This document shows, in pieces, positions 1 to 8,832 of a stretch of DNA of 64,000 nt (positions are counted from its first letter, which is position 1; each line of letters opens with the position of its first letter). The notes under the pieces are model-generated. The model did no database searches. It was not told the origin of the DNA and worked only from the letters and a program-made list of their open reading frames with translations. The position numbers were made by a program, and so were the translations under genes. Origin of the DNA: Aliiroseovarius sp. S1123 (GTDB lineage: Bacteria > Pseudomonadota > Alphaproteobacteria > Rhodobacterales > Rhodobacteraceae); contig NZ_JALKBE010000001.1 in NCBI RefSeq assembly GCF_023015885.1, positions 124,001-188,000 on the forward strand, given 5' to 3'.

Positions 1-83
1 GAACGGCGCCCTGGGCCGATTTGACCTCTTCCCTGTTGGTGCAATCTGGGTCACGCTGATCCGGCACAGAGAAGGAGATCCCA

Positions 84-1211
84 ATGTCCGCACTTCTGCC
101 CGACATCGACCCCGATGGAATGCTTGAATTCTCGGTCGTGTTCACCGACCGGTCCCTAAACCATATGTCCAAAGCCTTTCAGGGCGTGATGACGGACATC
201 TCAGCCACGTTGAAAGAAGTCTACAACGCTGACGCCGTGGCCCTTGTTCCCGGTGGTGGCACCTATGGGATGGAGGCGGTCGCGCGTCAGTTTGCGACCG
301 GCAAGCGGGTGATGGTCATTCGCAACGGGTTTTTTTCGTTCCGTTGGAGCCAGATTTTCGAGATGGGTGGGATACCGTCCGCGGAAACCGTGATGAAAGC
401 GCGCCGCGTGGGCAATGCACCGGATGCGCCCTTCGCGCCCGCCCCGATTGATGAAGTTGTGGCGAAGATCCGGGAAGAGAAGCCGGATGTCGTGTTCGCC
501 CCGCATGTCGAAACCGCGTCAGGGATGATCTTGCCCGATGATTACATCACAGCCGTAGCCAATGCCGTGCATGGCGTGGGCGGGATCTTCGTCTTGGACT
601 GCATCGCCTCGGGCTGTGCTTGGGTCGATATGAAAGCCACCGGTGTGGATGTGTTGATCTCGGCCCCGCAAAAGGGGTGGTCGGCGCAACCGTCTGCCGG
701 GATCGTCATGATGAACGACACCGCGCGGGATATGGCGAAAGCTGCGACTTCGACCTCGTTCGCGGTGGATCTGGGTAAGTGGCTGTCGATCATGGAGGCC
801 TATGAAGGCGGCGGGCATGCCTATCACGCGACCATGCCCACCGATGCGCTGCGCGCATTCCGTGACACCATGTTGGAAACCAAGGACTACGGGTTCGAAA
901 AGCTGCGCGATGCCCAGTGGGAACAAGGCCGCCGTGTGCGCGCTTTGCTGGCTGAGAACGGCATCAAATCCGTGGCCGCCGAAGGGTTCGAAGCGCCTGG
1001 AGTGGTCGTGTCTTATACCGCAAATCCCGACATCAAGGCCGGCAAGGCCTTCGCAGCCGAGGGTGTGCAGATCGCGGCGGGTGTGCCGTTGATGGTCGAT
1101 GAGGGCGACGACTATTCGTCTTTCCGCTTGGGTCTTTTCGGGCTCGACAAGCTTTATGATGTCGATGCCAGCGTGGCCCGGCTTGAGGATGTGCTGAAGA
1201 AAGTTCTTTAA
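84..1211 (+). CDS. Class V aminotransferase (alanine/serine-glyoxylate type)
   Basis: A 375-residue PLP-dependent fold-type I enzyme of the class V aminotransferase family, whose members transfer amino groups between small amino acids and glyoxylate or act as lyases. The sequence shows the PLP-lysine context SAPQKGWS with Lys197, an aspartate-containing FVLDCIASG segment upstream as expected for the pyridine-N contact, and a glycine-rich VPGGGTYGMEA cofactor loop near residues 55-65. The start is supported by a strong GAAGGAGA ribosome site at 71-78. It appears monocistronic and is followed by a clear terminator. The exact substrate cannot be read from sequence; alanine-glyoxylate or serine-glyoxylate exchange is the best guess. 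Confidence 0.85.
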   Translation: MSALLPDIDPDGMLEFSVVFTDRSLNHMSKAFQGVMTDISATLKEVYNADAVALVPGGGTYGMEAVARQFATGKRVMVIRNGFFSFRWSQIFEMGGIPSAETVMKARRVGNAPDAPFAPAPIDEVVAKIREEKPDVVFAPHVETASGMILPDDYITAVANAVHGVGGIFVLDCIASGCAWVDMKATGVDVLISAPQKGWSAQPSAGIVMMNDTARDMAKAATSTSFAVDLGKWLSIMEAYEGGGHAYHATMPTDALRAFRDTMLETKDYGFEKLRDAQWEQGRRVRALLAENGIKSVAAEGFEAPGVVVSYTANPDIKAGKAFAAEGVQIAAGVPLMVDEGDDYSSFRLGLFGLDKLYDVDASVARLEDVLKKVL

Positions 1212-1218
1212 AGTCAGA

Positions 1219-1249
1219 ACGGCGCGCATGATTTGCGCGCCGTTTTTTG
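1219..1249 (+). terminator. Rho-independent terminator after the aminotransferase
   Basis: A 10-bp GC-rich stem (AACGGCGCGC / GCGCGCCGTT) with a 7-nt loop is followed by a run of six T. It lies 8 bases after the stop of the aminotransferase gene. Confidence 0.85.
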
Positions 1250-1268
1250 TGCGCCAAGACTGACGTGA

Positions 1269-1469
1269 CTACCCTTTTCCGCCTGCCATGGTAAGCAGCA
1301 AAAGATAGATCACGGGGACGGTCGACAGGGCGACAAGCCCCACGCCCATGATGCCTTTCAGAAGAAAGCCAGCGGCAAGGGCTGCAATAACTGCGCCGAT
1401 GATCATGAAGGCGATTTTCTCGGCGCGGGCGTCTTTGGCTTGCTGTTCCGGGGTCAGTTCGGTTGCCAT
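1269..1469 (-). CDS. Small two-helix membrane protein of unknown function
   Basis: A 66-residue protein with a charged N-terminus (MATELTPEQQAKDARAEK) followed by two hydrophobic stretches typical of transmembrane helices, residues about 20-40 and 44-62. I chose the ATG at 1469 rather than an upstream in-frame start, because AGGAGA sits 7 bases before it. No family is recognised. Convergent with the aminotransferase and separated from it by the terminator. Confidence 0.6.
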   Translation of the reverse strand: MATELTPEQQAKDARAEKIAFMIIGAVIAALAAGFLLKGIMGVGLVALSTVPVIYLLLLTMAGGKG

Positions 1470-1566
1470 GGTAAGTCTCCTGTTCACGTTGCGGGACGGG
1501 TATCCTGCATGTGTTCAGGAAGCGGAATGCGACAATCCTGTCATGTGACGGCCTGCCGCAGTTGGG

Positions 1567-2766
1567 TCAGTTCGGACCAAGCCCCGCACGCATGACACGC
1601 TTGCGCATGGGGGCCACGTCATGCACCGCTTTCAGGCCCAGAAGCCTCACGGTTTGCATCACGCCATCCCCTGACCGTGTGACGCGGTTGAACAGGTCGA
1701 TGGCACGGGCGCGGCGCGCAATGTCAGGCGCGCGGGCCGCGTCATAGGCTTTCATCATCGCAGGATCCCCAAGGGCGCTTGGGTTGGCTTCGGCCAGTTC
1801 AAGCAATGCGATCACGTCATTGAGCGACGTGTTCAGCCCTTGAGCGCCGATCGGGGGCAGGGCGTGGGCGGCCTCGGCCACGACGGCGACGCGGCCCGAG
1901 ACCAGCTGATCCGCCGTCTGCGTGATGATCGGCCAGACCGAGCGATTGCCCTGAAGATGCATCCGCCCCAGCAACCCGGTCGAGCGCTGGAACATCACGT
2001 CTTCGAATTCGGGCACGTCCATGTTCATCAACTCGACCGCGCGCGGGCCTTGGTTCATCCACACGATGGCCGAGGCGTGTTTCCCGTCGATGTCGGGCAG
2101 CGGCACGATGGTGAACGGTCCGCCCTCGTTATAGATCTCGGTCGAGACATTGCCGTGCGGCAGGTCGTGCGTGACCGTGAAGGCCAGCGATTTCTGCCCA
2201 TAGCGTGTGGTCGAAACGGTGATCCCCGCGGCCTCGCGCAGGGGCGAGAACTTGCCATCCGCCGCGATCCCCATCCGTGCGCGGACGCGGTCTCCGTTGG
2301 TCAGGGTGACGATGATTTCGCCGGTGCGTTGGACTATCGAGCGAAAGCCCGTGCCGTAAAGCGGCGTGATCAGCGGTTGGTCTTGAAGGTAGGTCCAGAT
2401 TTCACGCCGGACCACCCAGTTCATCAGGTTCCAGCCAAAGGGCTCGTCCCCCATGTCGTCCGAGCGAAACACGCGCCGATCCCGCACTTCGGGTGGCCAG
2501 CCGGTCGTATCGATCACGGCCAGTTGGTCCAGAGGCTTGGCGTGGTCTTCCAGGTGCGGCCAAAGGCCTACGCGATCAAACAGCTGCCGTGCGGGGCGCA
2601 GAAATGCGGTCGACCGCAGGTCGGATTTTTCCTCGTTCGCCGTGGTGACGGGCACGAAGGGGTCGGCCATGACCACGCTGAACCCGGCAGCGGCGAAGGC
2701 GGCTGCGGACACCTGACCGGCGATCCCGCCGCCTGAGATGAAAATGTCAGCATGATGTTCGGTCAT
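1567..2766 (-). CDS. UbiH/UbiF/COQ6-family FAD-dependent hydroxylase
   Basis: A 399-residue flavoprotein monooxygenase of the family that hydroxylates the ring of polyprenyl-phenol intermediates in ubiquinone biosynthesis at the inner face of the cytoplasmic membrane. Visible features are the N-terminal Rossmann FAD motif GGGIAGQV (about residues 12-19), a central GIAADG segment matching the DG motif, and a C-terminal AHALPPIGAQGLN segment matching the second FAD-binding motif. It lies 14 bases downstream of the HAD phosphatase gene on the same strand, so the two may share a transcript. Which ring position it hydroxylates cannot be decided from sequence. Confidence 0.85.
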   Translation of the reverse strand: MTEHHADIFISGGGIAGQVSAAAFAAAGFSVVMADPFVPVTTANEEKSDLRSTAFLRPARQLFDRVGLWPHLEDHAKPLDQLAVIDTTGWPPEVRDRRVFRSDDMGDEPFGWNLMNWVVRREIWTYLQDQPLITPLYGTGFRSIVQRTGEIIVTLTNGDRVRARMGIAADGKFSPLREAAGITVSTTRYGQKSLAFTVTHDLPHGNVSTEIYNEGGPFTIVPLPDIDGKHASAIVWMNQGPRAVELMNMDVPEFEDVMFQRSTGLLGRMHLQGNRSVWPIITQTADQLVSGRVAVVAEAAHALPPIGAQGLNTSLNDVIALLELAEANPSALGDPAMMKAYDAARAPDIARRARAIDLFNRVTRSGDGVMQTVRLLGLKAVHDVAPMRKRVMRAGLGPN

Positions 2767-2780
2767 GACGTGTCCTTTGG

Positions 2781-3428
2781 TTATTTCACCAGCCGCTCCA
2801 GAAACGCGGTCAGGTCGTCGGTATGATGGTGAATGTGTTCAGCAGGCTCGGGTTCGGGCGCGACATGGACGGTTTTCATGCCCAACTCGTGCGGCACGGC
2901 CAGATTGCGGGGGTCGTCTTCGAACATGGCGGCGACTTCGGGCTTTACGCCGTCACGCGCAAAGACGGCATCAAAAGCGGCGCGGTCAGGCTTGGGATGG
3001 AAATCGGCATGCTCAACCCCATAAATCGCATCAAACAGCCCAGACAGCCCCCGCGCGGCCAGAACCTGTTCGGCATAGGGGGCCGAGCCGTTGGTGTAGA
3101 CGATCTTGCGCCCCGGCAGGTTGGTGATGTGGCTGGCAAGGTCATGGTCAGGCTCAAGCGCATCAAAAGAGATGTCATGCACGTCGTGCAGATAGGGGCC
3201 GGGATCCACCCCATGTTCGCGCATCAATCCGGCAAGCGTGGTGCCGTGCTCGCGCCAGTATTTCTGGCGCAAGCGATCTGCCTCGGCCCGGTCAACACCA
3301 AGCTCTTCCATCACCCAGTTGGTCATGCGCACTTCGATCTGATCAAACAGCCGTACCCGCGGCGGGTACAGCGTGTTGTCCAAGTCAAAAACCCAGTGAC
3401 TGACGTGAGAGAACAGATCGGCGACCAT
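2781..3428 (-). CDS. Pyrimidine 5'-nucleotidase-like HAD hydrolase
   Basis: A 215-residue haloacid-dehalogenase superfamily phosphatase. The catalytic DxD nucleophile motif is at FDLDNTLYPP (about residues 14-23), motif II is the threonine/serine in IVYTNGSA, and the acidic motif is MFEDDPRNL near residue 168. The DNTLYPP context is typical of the Sdt1/YjjG-like pyrimidine 5'-nucleotidase group, which dephosphorylates nucleoside monophosphates. It is the first gene of a probable two-gene unit with the UbiH-like gene. Its physiological substrate is not certain. Confidence 0.8.
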   Translation of the reverse strand: MVADLFSHVSHWVFDLDNTLYPPRVRLFDQIEVRMTNWVMEELGVDRAEADRLRQKYWREHGTTLAGLMREHGVDPGPYLHDVHDISFDALEPDHDLASHITNLPGRKIVYTNGSAPYAEQVLAARGLSGLFDAIYGVEHADFHPKPDRAAFDAVFARDGVKPEVAAMFEDDPRNLAVPHELGMKTVHVAPEPEPAEHIHHHTDDLTAFLERLVK

Positions 3429-3574
3429 GGAGGGAAAATAGACCGCCGCTGGGGCAGGTTAAAGGTCTTATTCGACGAAAACGGACTCTGCGACGTCGCG
3501 ACGCGTGCTTGGTGTTTGCCTTGTTCATGGCAGCATGTTTATCTGTGCGGATCAATAAAGGCCGGAAGGACAGA

Positions 3575-4222
3575 ATGGTGGCTGAGGGTAAACAGGGACA
3601 ACGCGACGCATATGAGATGATCCTCGATGCGATTGATACAGGCACCTACAAGCCCGGCGACCGGCTGGTTGAAAACGAGTTGGCCGAACGTTTTGGCGTA
3701 TCCCGCACTCCTATCCGCGAGGCGCTTCAGCGGCTGGAAACGCAGTCTCTTTTGACCCGCGATGGGCGCAGCCTGATCGTGGCGTCACTGGATCATAGCC
3801 AATTGGCCGAACTCTATGTGGTGCGTGCAGAACTGGAAGGGCTGGCCGCGTCGCTGGCGGCCCAACACGCGGCCCCCGAAGAAATCCGCGTGCTGCGCGA
3901 GATGGTCGAGGAAGACCGACAGTTGCTGGACAACCCGTCTGCTTTGGCCCGCGCCAATCGTCGTTTCCACAAGCAGCTTCATCTGGCTTCGCACAACCGC
4001 TATTTGGTGCAGCAGCTGGATCTGGTCCACCGCTCGATGGCGCTTTTGGCCACCACGTCGTTGGCGGCCGAAGGGCGTAGCGAGGATGCGATTTCCGAGC
4101 ATGACGCGATTGTCTCGGCCATTGAGGCCCGTAATCAGGATGCTGCCCGCGCGGCGCTGAGAAATCACATCTCGCGGGCGTTTGAAACGCGGATCAAGTT
4201 GGATTCGGCGCTGGGGGATTAA
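3575..4222 (+). CDS. GntR-family transcriptional regulator with FCD domain
   Basis: A 215-residue DNA-binding regulator. The winged helix-turn-helix lies at residues 6-75 (AYEMILDAIDTGTYKPGDRL, then ELAERFGVSRTPIREALQRL), and the C-terminal all-helical FCD domain contains the conserved ELYVVRAELEGLAA, NRRFHKQLH and SEHDAIVSAI blocks with the histidines and aspartate that usually bind metal or acid ligands. An in-frame start exists at 3509, but GGAAGGA 6 bases before 3575 favours the later ATG. Its 3' end overlaps the convergent glycosyltransferase gene by 29 bases. FCD members usually sense organic acids; the ligand is not readable here. Confidence 0.85.
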   Translation: MVAEGKQGQRDAYEMILDAIDTGTYKPGDRLVENELAERFGVSRTPIREALQRLETQSLLTRDGRSLIVASLDHSQLAELYVVRAELEGLAASLAAQHAAPEEIRVLREMVEEDRQLLDNPSALARANRRFHKQLHLASHNRYLVQQLDLVHRSMALLATTSLAAEGRSEDAISEHDAIVSAIEARNQDAARAALRNHISRAFETRIKLDSALGD

Positions 4223-6191
4223 GAGGCTCCTGGTCCATCGCTAGCGGCTGATCAAACTTCCCGTGCTGGGTTTTGTCCCAGTAGAACGGTTTTGTCATGA
4301 TCTCGAAAAACCCTTTCATCGCGGCGAGTGAGGCTAGCGGATAATAGAAATGTAGCGTGGGCACCCAATATCTGAGCCAGCGATGTTTAGGATTGCTGAC
4401 CGCCTGCACGCCCACGGTGATCGTCAGAAGCTCGGCTGCCATAAACACTGTGCCCAGCACGACCAACAGGTTATGCGGCGCTACGCCTCGCAGGGGGTGG
4501 GGCAGACCCAGCGGGAAGGCCCAGAAGGTCCACAGGATCGGGGCCAGCAGGAACTGTGACAGCGCCCCCAGAAACAGGATCTGGAAGCCTGTAAACTTCC
4601 ACCAGCCCAACTCGCGGCGCAACTGGCGCGGGTTGCGCATGTGGACGCCATAGGTCATCGCATAGCCCTTGATCCAGCGTGAACGCTGCTTGATCCACGG
4701 CCAGACACGGCAATTGGCTTCTTCCTCGGTCACCGTATCGATCAGCTCGGTCCGGTATCCACGACGGGCCAGACGGATGCCAAGATCCGCGTCTTCGGTC
4801 ACGTTGTGGGCGTCCCAGCCGCCAAGCTTTTCCAGCGCGCTGCGCCGGAAGAACAGGGTAGTGCCGCCCAACGGAATGGCAAAGCCCATGCGTTCGACAC
4901 CCGGCAGGACAAGCCCCCACCACGTTGCGTATTCCACGGTGAAGCAGCGGCTCAGCCAATTGGTGCGGGCATTGTAGAAATCCAGTTTACCCTGCAGGCA
5001 GGCGACCTCGGGTCCGCGTTCCGAGAACCGGCGCACAACCTTGTGGATCTGATCTGGTGCGGGGGCGTCCTCGGCATCGTAGACGCCGATGATCGAGCCC
5101 TTGCAGAAATCCAGCGCGAAGTTCATCGCGCGGGGTTTGGTTTTTACCACGCCGCGCGGCACCACGATTTGGCGCATCCAGCGGGGCAGATCTGAGCGGG
5201 CGAGCGTTTGCTGGGTCAGAGTGTCGTCTTCTTCGACCACCAGACAGATATCCAGCAGCTCGCGCGGATAGGATAGGCGTTCCAGCCGCTTCACCAATCG
5301 CCCCGCGATCTCGCGTTCTTTGTAGAGCGGGACAAGAATGGACACCGTGGGCAGTTTCAGAAAACCTTGCGAAGAGTGCGTGAAGACAGGAGCCTTGTCG
5401 TCGCGTTTCGCGCGCCAGAACTGCCATGCGGCGATGGCTTTCAGGGACGAATTCAGGATCAGCGTCAGCACGGCCCAACCGACCAGCACGGCGAAACCCG
5501 CAAAGCTTGAGACCACGAAGACCGCGCTGATGGCCAGCACCAAGGACAACCCGAAGCGCATCACGGCGGTTTGGCTCCAAGTCCGGCAGCTGTCTTCTGC
5601 GGCGACGCGGCTTTCCGCGCGCTGGGCAAGGTTGCGGTGGCGCAGGTCGACAAGGGCCGCGTGGATGTCTTCCTCGGGCGCGATGGCCAGATAGCATTTG
5701 CCCCACGAAGTTGGGAAGCTCTTGGAGAGGTGTTCGAACTGGTCGGGGCGCGCGCAGATAACAATGGTGGCTCCACCTGCGCGTTTCCACGGGACGATGC
5801 CGTTCCGGATGCAGAACTCGGCCCCGATCCGGTCGATCAGGCGCACGTCGGGGCGGTGTGCCTTCAGGTCCGCAATCTCGCATTTATATTGAAGCGCCAA
5901 GGCGGAATAGAGGTCTGATCGGCTGATCCAGCCATTGGCCAAAAGGATGTCACCAAAACGCGCATCCTCGCGCGCCATCAGGGCCACGGCTAGGGACAGA
6001 TTTTCGGGGGACAGCGCGCCCATTTCGACCAGCACCTGCCCCAAGGGCTTGCGGCGCGCGGGCGCGGGGATAGGCTGCGCGGGGGCGACCCGTCGGGGCG
6101 CGTGCGATCCGAATGCGCGGTGTTCTTCGATCCCTGCCTGAACCGAAGCCGCATCATTCGTGTGGATGATACGTAGATCTGGAGATGGCAT
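4194..6191 (-). CDS. Membrane GT2 glycosyltransferase with N-terminal MshEN domain
   Basis: A 665-residue processive-type family 2 glycosyltransferase, predicted to make or extrude a polysaccharide. Residues 48-101 carry a repeated MshEN (GspE N-terminal) pattern, with LGQVLVEMG then RFGDILLANG...LYSALALQ; in other proteins this fold binds cyclic di-GMP. Two hydrophobic helices follow (about 210-250). The catalytic part shows the DxD-like YDAEDAP, the TEDADLG acid and the QRSRW motif of synthase-type GT2 enzymes, then three or more C-terminal membrane helices. No export or acyl-transfer genes adjoin it. The combination suggests a c-di-GMP-gated exopolysaccharide synthase in the style of NfrB, with the domain order reversed. 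Confidence 0.82.
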   Translation of the reverse strand: MPSPDLRIIHTNDAASVQAGIEEHRAFGSHAPRRVAPAQPIPAPARRKPLGQVLVEMGALSPENLSLAVALMAREDARFGDILLANGWISRSDLYSALALQYKCEIADLKAHRPDVRLIDRIGAEFCIRNGIVPWKRAGGATIVICARPDQFEHLSKSFPTSWGKCYLAIAPEEDIHAALVDLRHRNLAQRAESRVAAEDSCRTWSQTAVMRFGLSLVLAISAVFVVSSFAGFAVLVGWAVLTLILNSSLKAIAAWQFWRAKRDDKAPVFTHSSQGFLKLPTVSILVPLYKEREIAGRLVKRLERLSYPRELLDICLVVEEDDTLTQQTLARSDLPRWMRQIVVPRGVVKTKPRAMNFALDFCKGSIIGVYDAEDAPAPDQIHKVVRRFSERGPEVACLQGKLDFYNARTNWLSRCFTVEYATWWGLVLPGVERMGFAIPLGGTTLFFRRSALEKLGGWDAHNVTEDADLGIRLARRGYRTELIDTVTEEEANCRVWPWIKQRSRWIKGYAMTYGVHMRNPRQLRRELGWWKFTGFQILFLGALSQFLLAPILWTFWAFPLGLPHPLRGVAPHNLLVVLGTVFMAAELLTITVGVQAVSNPKHRWLRYWVPTLHFYYPLASLAAMKGFFEIMTKPFYWDKTQHGKFDQPLAMDQEPLNPPAPNPT

Positions 6192-6242
6192 TTTTTGCTC
6201 GTTGTTCTGTCAGACCAGACGAGCTTGGGTGCAGAATGGTTA

Positions 6243-6266
6243 ATGGCGGGTTAACCAACCCGCCAT
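6243..6266. other. Inverted repeat between carA and the glycosyltransferase gene
   Basis: An inverted repeat (ATGGCGGGTT / AACCCGCCAT) sits between the end of carA and the start of the glycosyltransferase gene, both on the minus strand. It has no clear T-run, so it may be a weak carA terminator or an operator. Confidence 0.4.
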
Positions 6267-6317
6267 CACCTATGATAAGTGCAATTTAACCACGCCACAG
6301 AGGCGTGCCGCCGTGGA

Positions 6318-7490
6318 TCAGGCGCGCGCGTCCATCGCGTCCGAGAACCGCTCGAACAGATAGTAGCTGTCCATCGGACCCGGGCTTGCTTCGGGGTGGT
6401 ACTGCACCGAGAAGACCGGGCGGGTTTCCATGCGGATCCCGCAGTTCGAGCCGTCAAACAGCGATACGTGGGTTTCCAGAACACCTTCGGGCAGGCTGGC
6501 CGCGTCCACGGCGAACCCGTGGTTCATCGAGGTGATCTCGACCTTGCCGGTGTCGTTGTCTTTGACCGGGTGGTTTGCACCGTGGTGGCCGTGGTTCATC
6601 TTGATCGTGCGGGCGCCAAGGGCCAGCGCCAGCATCTGGTGACCAAGGCAGATCCCGAAGACGGGCAGATCCGTGGTGTCCAGAATGGTCTTGATCATCG
6701 GCACAGCGTATTCGCCGGTGGCCGCCGGGTCGCCGGGGCCGTTCGACAGGAACACACCGTCGGGATTGTGGGCCAGAACCTCTTCTGCGGTCGCGGTGGC
6801 GGGCAGCACGGTGACGTCACAGCCAGCCGAGGCGAGGCAGCGCAGGATGTTGCGCTTGGCACCGAAGTCCAGCGCGACGACCTTGTGGCGCGGCTTGTCC
6901 TGCTTGGGATAGCCATCCGGCCAAGCCCAACGCATCTCGTCCCATTTGTAGCTTTCGGCGCAGGTGACGTCCTTTGCCAGATCCAGCCCTTCAAGGCCCG
7001 AGAACCCGCGGGCTTCGGCGATCAGAGTTTCGATGTCGAAGTTGCCATCCGGGTCATGGGCAATCGCCACATGTGGCGCGCCCTGATGACGGATCGCGCG
7101 TGTCAGGCGGCGCGTGTCTACACCCCCGATGCCGATGCGGCCGGTCTTGGCAAGCCAATCCACCAGACGTTCGGTCGACCGCCAGTTCGATGGCTCGGTC
7201 GGATCCCACTTAACGACCATCCCGGCAGCAACCGGGTTCGTGGTCTCGTCATCTTCTGGGTTCACACCCACATTGCCCACATGGGGGAAGGTGAATGTCA
7301 CGACCTGTCCGGCATAGGACGGGTCGGTCATGATCTCTTGATATCCGGTCATTGCGGTGTTGAAGCACAGCTCGGCGGTGGTGATACCGGTGGCTCCGAA
7401 CCCCTGACCGTAGAAGATTGTGCCGTCAGCAAGGACAAGACAGGCGGTGGGTTTGGCATTTTCCTGAGAAAGGGCGGTGGCAGCGGACAT
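6318..7490 (-). CDS. carA: Carbamoyl-phosphate synthase small (glutaminase) subunit
   Basis: A 390-residue glutamine amidotransferase subunit that hydrolyses glutamine and passes ammonia to CarB for carbamoyl phosphate, feeding arginine and pyrimidine synthesis in the cytoplasm. The N-terminal CPSase small-chain domain (ALVLADG-like start, GYQEIMTDPSY) is followed by a class I GATase domain with the nucleophile cysteine in FGICLGHQM and the His-Glu pair in QYHPEASPGP. The length is normal for CarA. I prefer the ATG at 7490 (MSAATALSQ) over the one at 7511. carB is not in the window, which is common in alphaproteobacteria, where carA and carB are often unlinked. Confidence 0.97.
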   Translation of the reverse strand: MSAATALSQENAKPTACLVLADGTIFYGQGFGATGITTAELCFNTAMTGYQEIMTDPSYAGQVVTFTFPHVGNVGVNPEDDETTNPVAAGMVVKWDPTEPSNWRSTERLVDWLAKTGRIGIGGVDTRRLTRAIRHQGAPHVAIAHDPDGNFDIETLIAEARGFSGLEGLDLAKDVTCAESYKWDEMRWAWPDGYPKQDKPRHKVVALDFGAKRNILRCLASAGCDVTVLPATATAEEVLAHNPDGVFLSNGPGDPAATGEYAVPMIKTILDTTDLPVFGICLGHQMLALALGARTIKMNHGHHGANHPVKDNDTGKVEITSMNHGFAVDAASLPEGVLETHVSLFDGSNCGIRMETRPVFSVQYHPEASPGPMDSYYLFERFSDAMDARA

Positions 7491-7678
7491 TGGGCGACTC
7501 CCGATCGACAAATTGGCGCGAACCTAGTGTCGCGGTCGGGGCGGGTCAAGGCCGCATTGTGCCGAAAAGGCACGGCTGTTAATTTTTGCGCTGTTAGCGC
7601 CTGACAGATTGGTTGATTGCCCTGCGGCTTTTGGGTAAAACCCCATCTTTGTGAATGCCACAGAATATGGATGGACCC

Positions 7679-8137
7679 ATGGACATGCGCAGCCGGGTGA
7701 ATGACGCCCTGAAGACGGCTATGAAAAACAAGGATGCAGCGCGGTTGACGACGCTGCGGCTGATCAATGCCGCGATCAAGGATCAGGATATCGCCCTGCG
7801 GGGAAAAAGCGAGGACACTCAGGTCTCAGATGCTGATGTATTGGCGATTCTGGGCAAGATGGTCAAACAGCGACAGGAAAGCGCGCGCGCCTATGAAGAG
7901 GGCGGACGTCTGGAGCTGGCCGAGAAGGAACTTGAAGAGATCACGGTGATCGAAGATTTCCTACCCAGGCAGCTGTCGGAAGACGAGGCCGAGGCCGCTG
8001 TTGCCGCTGCCATTGCCGAAGTCGGCGCAGACAGCATTCGCGATATGGGCAAGGTCATGGGCGCTTTGAAAGCCAAGTTCACTGGTCAGATGGACTTTGG
8101 CAAGGTTGGCCCGATGGTGAAGGCCAAGCTGGGCTGA
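7679..8137 (+). CDS. yqeY: GatB/YqeY domain protein
   Basis: A 152-residue protein of the YqeY family, which resembles the C-terminal tRNA-binding tail of the GatB amidotransferase subunit. The conserved blocks LRLINAAIKDQDI, KMVKQRQES and the C-terminal GKVMGALKAKF are all present. The likely start is the ATG at 7679 (MDMRSRVNDA), although an in-frame ATG exists at 7655. It is divergent from carA, a pairing common in Rhodobacterales. The cellular role of free-standing YqeY proteins is not established; a link to tRNA or translation quality is inferred from the domain. Confidence 0.85.
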   Translation: MDMRSRVNDALKTAMKNKDAARLTTLRLINAAIKDQDIALRGKSEDTQVSDADVLAILGKMVKQRQESARAYEEGGRLELAEKELEEITVIEDFLPRQLSEDEAEAAVAAAIAEVGADSIRDMGKVMGALKAKFTGQMDFGKVGPMVKAKLG

Positions 8138-8161
8138 CCCCTTCAAAAACGAAATATATAG

Positions 8162-8187
8162 AATGCGGGGCCATGGCCTCGCATTTT
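8162..8187 (+). terminator. Terminator after yqeY
   Basis: The stem AATGCGGGGCC / GGCCTCGCATT, with one G-T pair and a 2-base turn, is followed by six T. It terminates yqeY and abuts the stop codon of the convergent DUF2244 gene. Confidence 0.8.
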
Positions 8188-8691
8188 TTATTGGTGCGAT
8201 TTTAACTGCATCAGCTTTTGCGACAGCTCTTCATGCAGAAGGGGGCGTTCGTCTTCAGACAGGAACGCGCCCAGCTCAACCTCGCGGCCGTTGCCTTTCA
8301 GGGTCACATAGTCCGGGATCGGGCCGCCCGATTTGTGTAGTTGGATCGACACCCAATACGGGTTCGCCTCCCATTCCTGCAGATCGCCGCGCGGGCCGTG
8401 GCGGGTCAGGGTCATGTGGTCAGGCCAGATGCAGAGCTCTTCCAGAATTTCACCGTCCTTATAGCTTTTCTCGATGAAGAACCACAGCGCGCCCAAGGCG
8501 GCCAGCCCAAAGGGTAAGAGCCCCCATAGGGCCAGTGTTCCCACCACCCCCAGCAGGGGCAGCAGCATCAGGCCAAACCCCATCCCCATGATCCAGACAA
8601 AGCCGCGCCGGGACAGGGACCGGTAAGGCCACAGGTGCAGCTCGGCTTTGGGGGCGTTTGGCCCATCTGGTTGGACCCACTCATAGGGCAT
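8188..8691 (-). CDS. DUF2244 membrane protein
   Basis: A 167-residue protein with the family signature of DUF2244: an N-terminal tryptophan-rich LHLWPYRSLSRRGF segment, two transmembrane helices (about residues 32-75), then a cytoplasmic part containing ILEELCIWPDHMTLTR and WVSIQLHKSG. In alphaproteobacteria such genes often sit near cytochrome oxidase genes, as here (ctaD is 550 bases away), but no function is established. The gene is complete and appears monocistronic. Confidence 0.75.
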   Translation of the reverse strand: MPYEWVQPDGPNAPKAELHLWPYRSLSRRGFVWIMGMGFGLMLLPLLGVVGTLALWGLLPFGLAALGALWFFIEKSYKDGEILEELCIWPDHMTLTRHGPRGDLQEWEANPYWVSIQLHKSGGPIPDYVTLKGNGREVELGAFLSEDERPLLHEELSQKLMQLKSHQ

Positions 8692-8832
8692 TGGAAATCC
8701 TTGTCTCTCGGCAGGATGAATTTTCGCAAATCATGGGCGGGCTTGGCAAGAGGGCCTGGGCGTGCTCGCTGCCATGTGATTGGTGTTTTCGACGCGATAG
8801 GCGCAGTCTTGAGGCAATGACAGGAGGGTGCG

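Noticed and set aside
6279-7604. A 441-codon open frame antisense to carA
   Set aside because: No motifs and no ribosome site; the minus strand carries an unmistakable CarA.
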